Shown here: positions 51,477 to 59,817 of the stretch, in pieces
How the letters are laid out: each line of letters starts with the position of its first letter
Position numbering within the stretch: the first letter of the stretch is position 1
Source: Clostridium drakei
GTDB taxonomy: Bacteria; Bacillota; Clostridia; Clostridiales; Clostridiaceae
Length of the DNA: 64,000 nucleotides
Direction: 5' to 3'
NCBI RefSeq assembly: GCF_000633595.2
Contig: NZ_JIBU02000048.1
Span: 124,001-188,000 of the forward strand
The notes under the pieces: generated by a model
Told to the model about the DNA's origin: nothing
The model's database searches: none
The model's input: only the letters and a program-made list of their open reading frames with translations
Translations under genes and position numbers: made by a program

Positions 51477-52442
51477 ATGTATCAGTGGCAAAAGCAAATT
51501 CAAATAATCGTTGATGAAATTGACAAGTGTATTAAAAATTATAATGATGAAGCATTGACACTACGATTTCTTTCTCGCAGGCTGGGTTATTCTGAATTTC
51601 ATACAACGAGAAAATTCAAAGAAATATCGGGTATGCAATTTAGGGATTATCTGCGTCATAGAAAATTAGCCTTTGCATTAAAAGAAGTTCGAGATAGTGA
51701 AAAGAGCATTTTGGATATTGCTTTTGATTATGGTTTTTCATCACATGAAGCTTTTACTAGGGCTTTTAAGGGAACATATGGTGTAACTCCAAGTGAATAC
51801 CGAAAAAAGCCTAAGCCCGTTGTTCTTCGTACAAAAATAAACCCTTTTGATCGTTACTTTTTAGGATTTGGAGAGATTGGTATGATGAAATCTACAGATG
51901 ATGTTAAAATTTATTTTGTAACTATTCCTGCACACAAATTTTTGCACATTAAAAACTATGAGAGCAATGGATATTGGGATTTTTGGCAAAAGCAGAGTCT
52001 TATTCCAGGGCAAGACTGTGAAACAATTTGCGGCTTACTGGATAGTATTAAGGGAAAATTAGATGATGACGGTGGGAGTGAGTGTAACAGCGGCAGCGGC
52101 CAGATTATGGCGTATATTAATGACCCGGACGGTAGGCTTTGTGATTGGGGTATTCCACGTACAGAGTGTTATGGTGTACGTCTTCCTTTTGATTATAAAG
52201 GCGAAGTTCCACCACAAATGCTTATGATTGATGTTCCTGAAGCTGAGTATATTGTTTTTGAGCATGGACCATTCGATTATGAGCAAGAAAATCGTAGTGT
52301 GGAGGAAAAGATTGAAAAAGCAATGGCAACTTTTGATTTTGAAGGTACTGGTTACTGCTTTGATACTTCCCCAGGTAGAATAATTTACTTTTATTTTAAT
52401 CCAGAACGGTTTTTCAAGTATATAAGACCAGTACGTAAGTAA
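51477..52442 (+). CDS. AraC family regulator with GyrI-like effector domain
   Basis: 321 residues, ATG 51477 after GAGGTGA. Residues 1-115 hold two helix-turn-helix motifs: LTLRFLSRRLGYSEFHTTRK and ILDIAFDYGFSSHEAFTRAF with YGVTPSEYRK. The rest is an effector-binding domain (VTIPAHKFLHIKNY, EAEYIVFEHGPFDYE), as in Rob and other multidrug-type regulators. No transporter target is next to it. G+C is above average. Confidence 0.9.
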   Translation: MYQWQKQIQIIVDEIDKCIKNYNDEALTLRFLSRRLGYSEFHTTRKFKEISGMQFRDYLRHRKLAFALKEVRDSEKSILDIAFDYGFSSHEAFTRAFKGTYGVTPSEYRKKPKPVVLRTKINPFDRYFLGFGEIGMMKSTDDVKIYFVTIPAHKFLHIKNYESNGYWDFWQKQSLIPGQDCETICGLLDSIKGKLDDDGGSECNSGSGQIMAYINDPDGRLCDWGIPRTECYGVRLPFDYKGEVPPQMLMIDVPEAEYIVFEHGPFDYEQENRSVEEKIEKAMATFDFEGTGYCFDTSPGRIIYFYFNPERFFKYIRPVRK

Positions 52443-52959
52443 ATAGTAAATAAATAGGTTTTTCAAGGCCAGTAAAACAGTTAAATATAAGATAAGTCAT
52501 ATAGTTTTTATTAATATTCACAACTATTAAAAATTTAAAGTTAATGCCATAATATTCAGAAATGAGTTTTATGGCATTTTTAGTTTGCGATTTAAAGATT
52601 ATGTTTATGCATTGAGAATTTTTAGAAGATAAACTTTATGAAAATTTTGTGACATAACTATAAAAAAATAATATGAAAAATGGTCTTTGAAAATTGAATA
52701 GTACGGTAGTATACTTAAAGTGTTTAAAATATTATCCTTGCTTTGGTGGGATGTCTATATTAATGATATATCAAAGAAAGGCAAAAAACTTTTATTGAAT
52801 AATGCAGCAAATGTAATAAAGTTGTTTGAAAAACAATAAAATTTCATAATGAAGATGAAAGATAAATGAATACTGTTAAGATCATAAAACATCTTGGACA
52901 ATTACATATACATTTATTATAATGTTTAAAAATTATGAATTATAGAGGGGAAAGAGAAT
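52443..52959 (+). repeat. Gap with module A copy 10 and a remnant
   Basis: ATGCCATAATATTCAGAAAT, loop, ATGGCATTTTT (about 52550-52580) looks like a hairpin terminator. Module A copy 10 is at 52648-52712 (TGTGACATAACTATAAAAAA, AATGGTCTTTG, GAATAGTACGGTAGT). The frame DVYINDISKKGKKLLLNNAA then NVIKLFEKQ and stop at 52840 is an unrecognised gene end. No intact gene. Confidence 0.45.
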
Positions 52960-54255
52960 ATGCATTATACGAAATATGAGCTTTTTGCTTTTTTTCTGCT
53001 TTATTCTTTTTTAGGATGGGTAGTAGAAGTCTTAATTGCGAGCTTACGAAAAGGTGATTTTGTTAATCGGGGGATGCTAAATGGGCCACTGTGCCCGATC
53101 TATGGTTTAAGTATTATACTTAGTCTGCAATTTTTAGAGGCGGCGAATGCCAATCCTTTTGCATTGCTTGCCGGGAATGCCGTTCTGGCCACTGTGGTGG
53201 AGTATATTGCTGGAGGGTTACTGAGACGGATAATCGGCAGACGCCTGTGGAATTATGATAGTCCAAGGTTCTACATTACTTTTGCCTTTGCATATAGTGG
53301 AGTTTCCGTGCTGGTTATTTCCCTGCTGCAACCATTGGTCTATATGGTAAGCCAGATGATTCCACATTTGTTATTCTGCATTATTCTATGGATACTCTTT
53401 GGTTTACTGATGGTTGACGTTGTTGCCTCATTCGTGGCAGCATTCCATATTCGTAAACAAAGCAGATTAGAACTAAAGGTAACAGAACGTTTGAGTAATA
53501 CAAAGAAGATTATGGGACAACGTTTTTTTGCAAGGTTGCAAAAGCGTATTTACAAGGCTTTCCCTGAGCTGGAGAATGCCCAATTGGAGCTCATTGATGT
53601 TAAAGCTCTAGATCAAAAAAAATTTGCGGAAAGCATTTGTTTTGAAAAACTGGTATGGATGTTTTTTATCAGTGCACTAGCAGGAGATTTGATTGAAACC
53701 GCATTTGTCTGGGTAAAGTCTGGTAAGTTGATGAGTCGCAGTAGTCTAATATATGGACCTTTCAGTGTGGTTTGGGGACTGGGTGGAATTATTGCCACAG
53801 TAATGCTTCATAGATTGATTGATAAAAATGACATATACATATTTCTGGGGGGCTTCTTTCTAGGTGGTACCTATGAATATTCATGCAGTGTGTTTACAGA
53901 AAAGGTATTGGGTACACGTTTTTGGGATTATAGTGGTATGCCTTTTAATCTGGATGGTAGGGTGAATCTGCTTTACTGTCTGTTCTGGGGATTGCTAGCC
54001 ATTGTATGGTTGAAGGCGATTTATCCATTCGTAAGTAAATATATTGGTAAAATTCCACGAGTGCTAGGGGAGGTACTTACGTGGTGCATTGTAATATTCA
54101 TAGTGCTCAATGCATTGGTCTCAGCTATGGCACTATACTATTATAGTCTGAGAATGGCTGGTACACCTGTGAACGGTAACGTAGAATTGTTCTTTGATAT
54201 CTATTATCCTGATACTTTAATGAAGCTGATTTATCCAAATGCGGTTTTGCCATAG
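52960..54255 (+). CDS. ABC_trans_CmpB (PF06541) membrane protein, last helix cut by TAG
   Basis: 431 residues, about 12 membrane helices, ATG after GAGGGGAAAG. The PF06541 signature occurs twice: LYSFLGWVVEVLIASLRKGD with NRGMLNGPLCPIYG at the front, and LAGDLIETAFVWVKSGKLMS with RSSLIYGPFSVVWG in the second half, so the protein is an internal duplication. After the TAG at 54253 the same frame continues for 27 codons with one more helix (IGLIILAIAYIVLDTKRNR) to TAA 54339, so the natural end was probably lost. The family is annotated as a putative ABC transporter permease; no real function is known. Confidence 0.85.
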   Translation: MHYTKYELFAFFLLYSFLGWVVEVLIASLRKGDFVNRGMLNGPLCPIYGLSIILSLQFLEAANANPFALLAGNAVLATVVEYIAGGLLRRIIGRRLWNYDSPRFYITFAFAYSGVSVLVISLLQPLVYMVSQMIPHLLFCIILWILFGLLMVDVVASFVAAFHIRKQSRLELKVTERLSNTKKIMGQRFFARLQKRIYKAFPELENAQLELIDVKALDQKKFAESICFEKLVWMFFISALAGDLIETAFVWVKSGKLMSRSSLIYGPFSVVWGLGGIIATVMLHRLIDKNDIYIFLGGFFLGGTYEYSCSVFTEKVLGTRFWDYSGMPFNLDGRVNLLYCLFWGLLAIVWLKAIYPFVSKYIGKIPRVLGEVLTWCIVIFIVLNALVSAMALYYYSLRMAGTPVNGNVELFFDIYYPDTLMKLIYPNAVLP

Positions 54256-54339
54256 AAGTGGTTTGATAGATGGTATACGATTGGATTAATAATCCTTGCA
54301 ATCGCATATATAGTATTAGATACTAAACGTAATAGATAA
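54256..54339 (+). pseudogene. Readable tail after the TAG of the CmpB gene
   Basis: In frame with the previous gene: KWFDRWYTIGLIILAIAYIV then LDTKRNR and TAA. A single stop separates it. Either a nonsense mutation or readthrough. Confidence 0.6.
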
Positions 54340-54374
54340 ATTCTAATTTAAGGTTAAACATTATAAATAGTTAT

Positions 54375-54899
54375 TTGAAAGGTGGGCTGAAAATAGAATG
54401 TATAATACGCTCTTGGAAAATAGAAGATGCTGCCAATATTGCAGAGATTTTAAATAACAAAAAAATTCTTGACAATTTAAGAGATGGGCTGCCATATCCA
54501 TACACAGAAAATGATGCAAAAAATTTTATTTCAGCAATGCTTAATGCTGATAAAAATACAACTTATGCTTTTGCAATTACTATTAATAATAAGGTAGTAG
54601 GAAGTATTGGTGTGTTTCGAAAAGACAACATCCACTTTAAAACAGCGGAAATGGGTTACTACATTGGAGAGGCATATTGGGGAAAAGGAATTGGAACAAG
54701 TGCAGTAAAACAAGTATGTAAATATATTTTTGAAAATACTGATATTATCAGAATTTTTGCGGAACCTTTCTCTTGCAATATTGGGTCATGTCGTGTACTT
54801 GAAAAGTCAGGATTTTTGTATGAAGGTACTTTGCGGAAAAATGCAGTGAAAAATAGAGTTGTTCTTGATATGAAATTATATTCAATAGTTAAGGAATAA
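54375..54899 (+). CDS. GNAT acetyltransferase (RimJ/RimL type)
   Basis: Up to 174 residues. The start is unclear: TTG 54375 lies in a short repeated promoter-like sequence, and AAAGGTGGG follows it, so a rare start near 54387-54393 is possible. ECIIRSWKIEDAANIAEILN, EMGYYIGEAYWGKGIGTSAV and SCRVLEKSGFLYEGTLRKNA give the family. The 40 bases in front (AATTTAAGGTTAAACATTAT) are a short repeat also seen near 10620, 45140 and 48100. Confidence 0.8.
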   Translation: MKGGLKIECIIRSWKIEDAANIAEILNNKKILDNLRDGLPYPYTENDAKNFISAMLNADKNTTYAFAITINNKVVGSIGVFRKDNIHFKTAEMGYYIGEAYWGKGIGTSAVKQVCKYIFENTDIIRIFAEPFSCNIGSCRVLEKSGFLYEGTLRKNAVKNRVVLDMKLYSIVKE

Positions 54900-55014
54900 T
54901 CTATATGTATAATTCAAGGTTTATAAAGTGAGAACTAAAATTATTTACATCTTGGGTACTCTATAAATTCTAACATTTATTATTGCTATAAAATTAAATG
55001 GAGTGTGTTTAGTT

Positions 55015-55725
55015 ATGAAAATTAAAGATTCAACTGTTTTGGTAACTGGTGCAAATAGAGGATTGGGGTTTGAATTTACTCAAGTACTTTTAGAAATGGG
55101 AGCAAAAAAAGTATATGCTGCTGCACGAAATCCTGAAACAATAAAATTACATGGCGTTATTCCTATAAAGCTTGATATTACAAATCAAAAAGATGTTGAG
55201 AATGTTTCAAATGAACTTCTTGATATTAATATGTTGATAAATAATGCAGGTATTCATAAAAAAACTACCTTGCTTGATGATGATTCAATCGAAATTGTAA
55301 AGGATGTTTTAAATACAAATTTGATAGGTATATCGACTATGTCCAAATTTATAGCCCCAATAATCATTAAAAATGGTGGGGGTGCTATTGTAAATGTTCT
55401 TTCTGCAGGGTGCTGGTTAAATGGACACGGGAATCTGGCATACAGTATATCAAAGGCAGCAGCGCTTTCGTTGACAAATGACATGAGATTAGCCCTAAAT
55501 AGCAAAGGTGTTCAAGTATCAGCTATTCATGCCGGATTTATTGACACAGACATGATGGCAAGTTTCCAAGGAAAAAAGTTATCACCATATTCTGTTGCCT
55601 ATGATTCATTATTAGCTGTAAATCAAGGCTCACAGGAAATTTTAATTGATGAAATGTCAAAAAAATCAAAACTTCACTCAATTGATGAAATACCAAATTT
55701 TTCAGACAGTTATTGTAGCGAATAA
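55015..55725 (+). CDS. Short-chain dehydrogenase/reductase (intact copy)
   Basis: 236 residues from ATG 55015 with TGGAGTG upstream. NAD(P) motif VTGANRGLGFEF, NNAG in MLINNAGIHKK, catalytic Ser in VLSAGCW and Tyr-x-x-x-Lys in AYSISKAAALS. A normal single-domain SDR; the substrate is unknown. The broken relative is at 30169. Confidence 0.9.
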   Translation: MKIKDSTVLVTGANRGLGFEFTQVLLEMGAKKVYAAARNPETIKLHGVIPIKLDITNQKDVENVSNELLDINMLINNAGIHKKTTLLDDDSIEIVKDVLNTNLIGISTMSKFIAPIIIKNGGGAIVNVLSAGCWLNGHGNLAYSISKAAALSLTNDMRLALNSKGVQVSAIHAGFIDTDMMASFQGKKLSPYSVAYDSLLAVNQGSQEILIDEMSKKSKLHSIDEIPNFSDSYCSE

Positions 55726-55757
55726 GTATAATACGAAATTGATTTATATCGCAATCT

Positions 55758-55848
55758 TCTTATTTTACGCAACAACTGAAAAACGAACAATTTGCAAAAA
55801 TACTGCATTATTCAAAGTGAATTATGTGGTATTTTTGTGTCGCAATAC
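55758..55848 (+). terminator. Module B copy 12
   Basis: TACGCAACAACTGAAAAACG, AAATACTGCATTATTCA, TGAATTATGTGGTATTTTT, GTGTCGCA. The last module B seen in the window. Confidence 0.65.
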
Positions 55849-55942
55849 AAAAAAATTGTGTAACTGTCTATAACACAAAGACATCCAGGATGTTGAATGC
55901 TATTACAAAAATTTATCTAAGTGTACTTATAGTATTGTATTG

Positions 55943-56116
55943 CTATAATTTCATATCAAAGGTTTTTGGTATATATTCTAGTGATAGATCTTCTAATATA
56001 TAATTTACATCTCGTTGAGTAGCTGCTGCTAGAACTTTCAGTTTTATTAATATCCATTGATTTAAAGTAGTATTAAATCTAACTCTTTTAACTTTTTTTA
56101 TTTGTTCTATATCCAT
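55943..56116 (-). CDS. Ribbon-helix-helix protein, probable ParR-like partner
   Basis: 57 residues from the ATG at 56116 (GGGAAG upstream). KRVRFNTTLNQWILIKLKVL and AATQRDVNYILEDLSLEYI fit a CopG/Arc-type ribbon-helix-helix. It is divergent to the ParM-like gene with a perfect palindrome between them. By analogy with small DNA-binding partners of actin-type partition systems it probably represses the pair and may bind a centromere. The small size and divergent arrangement differ from classic parMRC. Confidence 0.7.
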   Translation of the reverse strand: MDIEQIKKVKRVRFNTTLNQWILIKLKVLAAATQRDVNYILEDLSLEYIPKTFDMKL

Positions 56117-56207
56117 AATCAACCATCTTCCCAAAATTGTAAGTACATAGCTATTATAACTCTTATACGTATATGTGTATAGACTTTTATTTATAACTTA
56201 ATTACAA

Positions 56208-56228
56208 TGTATCTACAGTGTAGATACA
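56208..56228. promoter_or_regulatory. Palindrome between RHH gene and parM
   Basis: Arms TGTATCTACA and TGTAGATACA around a central G, a perfect 21-base inverted repeat. It lies about 30 bases before the parM start and is the obvious binding site for the RHH protein. ATACGTATATGTGTAT at 56165-56180 is a weaker second one. Confidence 0.75.
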
Positions 56229-56259
56229 AAATAATTTTAATAATGTGGAGGTATAATGG

Positions 56260-57240
56260 ATGAATGAATATATAATATCTTTAGATGCTGGTAAATACGC
56301 CGTTAAAGCAATGGGAAGAAGTTCTGAAGGGTTAACTTGCGATATAAGGAAAGTAGATATTAAAAGCAAAATATATGAATTAAAAAATGGATATATAGAT
56401 GCAGAGGGTAAATCTTATAAAGTAATATTTAATGGTGATGAATTAATTGTAGGTGAACAAGGAGAAACAAAGAGTTATGAAACATCTAAAACTTTATTTA
56501 TACATAAAGTATGTGCGTATACAGCAATTACTGAATTTTTAGATCCTGACACCAAAGATAATAAAATTAATATGGTTCTTGAATGTCCTATAAGCGTCTT
56601 AAAGATTGAAAAAGCTAAACAAGAATATAAAGATTTTATAAAAGGTAATGGAGTTATAGAAATAAGTGTAAATGATAAAAATTATAGTTTTGAAATTTCT
56701 AATGTAATGATAAAAGCTGAGGGATCAGGGATAGTTTATTTATCTCCACATCTTTTTAAAAATAAAAAAATAGGAGTAGTTGACTTTGGAGGATTAAATT
56801 TTACCTTTTCTCTTTATACTAATGGAATTTGTATGTCACCTTCATCTGATCATTTTGTAGAGGAGTTTGGTGCAATAAAATTAACTAATTATGTAGCTGA
56901 TGATTTAACAGGTTATAAGAGAGGTAATATAGTTAAATTTGATGCTGCAGAAAGAGCTCTTGATATTGGATATTTATCTAATTTTGGACAAATAGATAAA
57001 GGAAGTCAGGAGATTATTGAGAATAGTAAAAAGCGTTTCTTTGATGAAGCCTGTGACGAGATTAATAGACATGGATTTCGTATAGAAGAGTTAGATGGAT
57101 TAGTATTTATAGGTGGTACTACTCAAAAGTTGATTGAAACTATAACCAATAAAATTCCTAATTCATTTATAGCTGCAGATCCACAATGGTCTACTGTGGA
57201 AGGTCTGTATAAGGTAGCTTATAAAAAATATATTTCTTAA
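56260..57240 (+). CDS. ParM/StbA-type actin-like ATPase
   Basis: 326 residues, ATG after TGGAGGT (an ATGG earlier is out of frame). Actin-fold signatures: phosphate-1 YIISLDAGKYAVKAMG, phosphate-2 IGVVDFGGLNFTFSL, adenosine motif LDGLVFIGGTTQKL. EEFGAIKLTNYVAD lies where plasmid ParM proteins bind their partner. It forms filaments that push DNA copies apart. Together with the divergent RHH gene it is a plasmid-type segregation module, here next to wall-protein genes. No replication gene is in the window. Confidence 0.85.
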   Translation: MNEYIISLDAGKYAVKAMGRSSEGLTCDIRKVDIKSKIYELKNGYIDAEGKSYKVIFNGDELIVGEQGETKSYETSKTLFIHKVCAYTAITEFLDPDTKDNKINMVLECPISVLKIEKAKQEYKDFIKGNGVIEISVNDKNYSFEISNVMIKAEGSGIVYLSPHLFKNKKIGVVDFGGLNFTFSLYTNGICMSPSSDHFVEEFGAIKLTNYVADDLTGYKRGNIVKFDAAERALDIGYLSNFGQIDKGSQEIIENSKKRFFDEACDEINRHGFRIEELDGLVFIGGTTQKLIETITNKIPNSFIAADPQWSTVEGLYKVAYKKYIS

Positions 57241-57495
57241 TTTATAATAGAGACAAATTATATGTTAAAACAACGATAAAGATCAGAAAGTTTAATACAA
57301 ATTTCAAAAATTAAGAAGCAATGCAGAGATCATACTTAATTAGTTTCATATATATTTATATTCTTAGATATGTGTAATAATTTAAATTGTTAGGTAATAG
57401 TTATTAAGTTTTGTTTTTGTATGGTTAATTTACAAAGAATTTATATTAATAAAATACTTGTTTTCAATTCTGATTTAATATTTTTTAAATTTAGG
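57241..57495. other. Stretch between parM and the C1 peptidase gene
   Basis: Very AT-rich, with no gene and no strong hairpin. The promoter-like element for the peptidase is at its right end. Confidence 0.4.
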
Positions 57496-57524
57496 TTTAC
57501 ATTATAGCTAATTATTTATTCTTA
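57496..57524 (+). promoter_or_regulatory. Putative alternative-sigma promoter of peptidase 1
   Basis: TTTACA at 57496-57501 (preceded by TTAGG), 17 bases, TTCTTA at 57519-57524. Same -35, spacing and -10 as upstream of the second peptidase at 62324. It does not fit a SigA -10 but resembles the TTTACA-type -35 of TcdR/UviA-class sigma factors. Confidence 0.55.
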
Positions 57525-57584
57525 TTTATTGTAATCAAAATCAATCGATTGATATAAAAAATTAAAATAGTGGAGGAATGTATT

Positions 57585-59585
57585 ATGTCAGATGAAAAAG
57601 AGTATTTTACTATGTATGAAGAAAATAAAATTGGATTAATACCACCTTTTAAAGGTAAATCTAATTTTTGTAATGGATCTACTGAAAATAAGCTTAATAA
57701 AAATTTATTAAGTTCTATACTTGGAAACAAAAAATCATTAAGTATGGTTGAAGGTGCATTTGGTATTGATATACCTAGTAGCTATTTTATGGATGCTGTA
57801 AATACTGTTTTAAAACCTAAAGATCAAGGAAATCATGGCTCTTGTGGACCACATGCTTTTAGTTATGCTTTAGAATTGATTAACTACACCAAAACAGGAA
57901 ATTACCAACAATTTAGTACTAATTTTTTATATGGTTGTAGTAATATATTTGATGAGTGCATGAAGAATGTTTCCAGCAAAGATGATAAATATTTAGATGC
58001 ATCAGGAATGAATATAGATGATTTGATGCAAGCAGTTATGAGGTATGGTGATGTGCTTCTTACAGAAATGAATATTCAAGATCCAACGCCGTATAATTGC
58101 AAAAGTGAAATTAACAAAAATCCAAAAGGATATTTAGCAAGTGCAAGAAATCATAGAATAATATATGGAGGTATTGAAGCATTAACAAGAGAAGAAATAA
58201 AAACTTTTGTATATGCAGGTGTACCTGTAATTGTTGCTATAAATATAACAGGAGAAGACAATACTAATAGAGTTTTTTATAAAGATCCTAATAACAAAAT
58301 AGGAGGACATTTTCTTTGTGTTGTTGGATATGATGAACAAGGTTTATTAGTAGTTAATTCTTGGCAGAAGGAAAGTATTTCAAAAGCCATTTGGAGGGTA
58401 AAAGATGATGTTGAAATTACAGATGCTGTAGCATTGATAAGTTTTGATGTAGAAAAAAGTAATGAAAATGATTTTGATAAATTAGTGAAAGATTCTTGTA
58501 AGGCTAGAACTAGAAGTATGAGAAATGTTTATGGAGCTAGTAAAAAATATGTAGAATATCTAGTGTCTCAACTGAAAATGGAAACTGGTGGTTACCAAGA
58601 AGAAGGATTAAGCTCTTTTGTTCAATTTAGTGAAAGTTTTTGGCCTTTACCAGTAAAATCATATCAAGATTTTGGTAATTATTCAGATATTAGCACTTCT
58701 GTTTCAATAGGAGGAAAATTAGGACTTAGTGTAGATGGTTGCATGTTAGCTAGAAACGATGATTATGTAGCTAGTTCTGCTGGTGCTGTACTATGTTCTC
58801 CTGGAAATTATACTAAAAGGAGATATCCATTATTTTTAACAGATGGGTCCTCTTTAAACAGTGGAATTAAATATTTTAATGGTCACAGTAATCATGCATT
58901 CGGATTAAAAAAAGTTGAAATATTAGCAGGACCAGCTATAATTTCAAGCGATATAGAAAACGAATTAAAAAGTGAAAGAGAGAATTTATCTGTAGAACGT
59001 ATTTTCGGAACAGATAGAGTAGGAACTGCAATAGAAATAGCAAAACATTGTACAGGGGATACTATAATTATGGTTAATGATTATGATTATCCAGATTTAG
59101 TTTGTGCTGGTTCCCTTGGAGCTCAAATGAATGCAGCGATATTGGTTAATGATTCTTCTAATACATTAGATTCTAAAAATAAGGATTTCTTATACAATTT
59201 TGGACCACGTAGAATTATAATTATTGGAGGTACTTCCCTAGTATCTTCTTTAGTAGAATCTGCTTTAAGAAATTTTACAAGTAATGTACAAAGAGTTTAT
59301 GGTTCTGATAGATATGATACATCAGTACAAATTGTAAAACAACTTTGGAATAGTTATAATTATGATAATGTTGTATTAGCTCGAGGAGATGAATTTAAAA
59401 ATATGTCTTCTGTTGCTATGCTAGGTGCTAACTTTAATGCTCCTGTACTTCTTACTGATGGTTATTCATTATCTAGTGGAGCAAGAGGTATAATTAATAA
59501 TCTCAAGTCAAAAAATATAGTATGTCCAGTTATTTTAGGATCTCCTACAGGAACAATATCATCATCAATATTATCAAGCATATAA
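57585..59585 (+). CDS. C1 (papain-fold) peptidase with CW_binding_2 repeats, no signal peptide
   Basis: 666 residues from ATG 57585 with TGGAGGAA upstream. Residues about 70-290 are a C1A-type domain: Q81 and C87 in DQGNHGSCGPHAFSYALE, H242 in IGGHFLCVVGYD, N258 in VVNSWQKE. From about 360 to 665 there are three CW_binding_2 repeats (first degenerate; then VERIFGTDRVGTAIEIAK and QRVYGSDRYDTSVQIVKQLW, with RIIIIGGTSLV). These repeats bind anionic wall polymers in clostridia. The N-terminus MSDEKEYFTMYEENKIG shows no export signal, unlike Cwp84 and other wall proteins, so it leaves the cell by another route or acts after lysis. Confidence 0.9.
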   Translation: MSDEKEYFTMYEENKIGLIPPFKGKSNFCNGSTENKLNKNLLSSILGNKKSLSMVEGAFGIDIPSSYFMDAVNTVLKPKDQGNHGSCGPHAFSYALELINYTKTGNYQQFSTNFLYGCSNIFDECMKNVSSKDDKYLDASGMNIDDLMQAVMRYGDVLLTEMNIQDPTPYNCKSEINKNPKGYLASARNHRIIYGGIEALTREEIKTFVYAGVPVIVAINITGEDNTNRVFYKDPNNKIGGHFLCVVGYDEQGLLVVNSWQKESISKAIWRVKDDVEITDAVALISFDVEKSNENDFDKLVKDSCKARTRSMRNVYGASKKYVEYLVSQLKMETGGYQEEGLSSFVQFSESFWPLPVKSYQDFGNYSDISTSVSIGGKLGLSVDGCMLARNDDYVASSAGAVLCSPGNYTKRRYPLFLTDGSSLNSGIKYFNGHSNHAFGLKKVEILAGPAIISSDIENELKSERENLSVERIFGTDRVGTAIEIAKHCTGDTIIMVNDYDYPDLVCAGSLGAQMNAAILVNDSSNTLDSKNKDFLYNFGPRRIIIIGGTSLVSSLVESALRNFTSNVQRVYGSDRYDTSVQIVKQLWNSYNYDNVVLARGDEFKNMSSVAMLGANFNAPVLLTDGYSLSSGARGIINNLKSKNIVCPVILGSPTGTISSSILSSI

Positions 59586-59666
59586 AGATATCTAGTTTTT
59601 TACTGTGTTAAGTATGAGATAGGCAGTTGTAGTTTATTTAATATAAAAATAAAATTAAAAAATATA

Positions 59667-59703
59667 AGGTCCCAGAATTTAACGTCTGGGGCTTATTATT
59701 TTT
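59667..59703 (+). terminator. Terminator after peptidase 1
   Basis: GGTCCCAGA, loop, TCTGGGGC then TTATTATTTTT. Strong stem. Confidence 0.7.
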
Positions 59704-59817
59704 CAATATTTAATAATAATAAAAGTTTTTATACTGATTTGCTTTTGAATATATTATAGTTTATTGATATAATTTTCATATATGTAAAAAAATATATGAA
59801 ATGGAGTGATATATAAA

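Noticed and set aside
1307-55848. True integron with attC sites
   Set aside because: Module B lacks the RYYYAAC/GTTRRRY core pairs of attC, and no tyrosine integrase of the IntI type is in the window. Kept only as an analogy.
57512-57730. 72-codon minus-strand ORF over the start of peptidase 1
   Set aside because: It is antisense to a gene with a clear ribosome site and protein family, hydrophobic by composition only, and has no ribosome site of its own.
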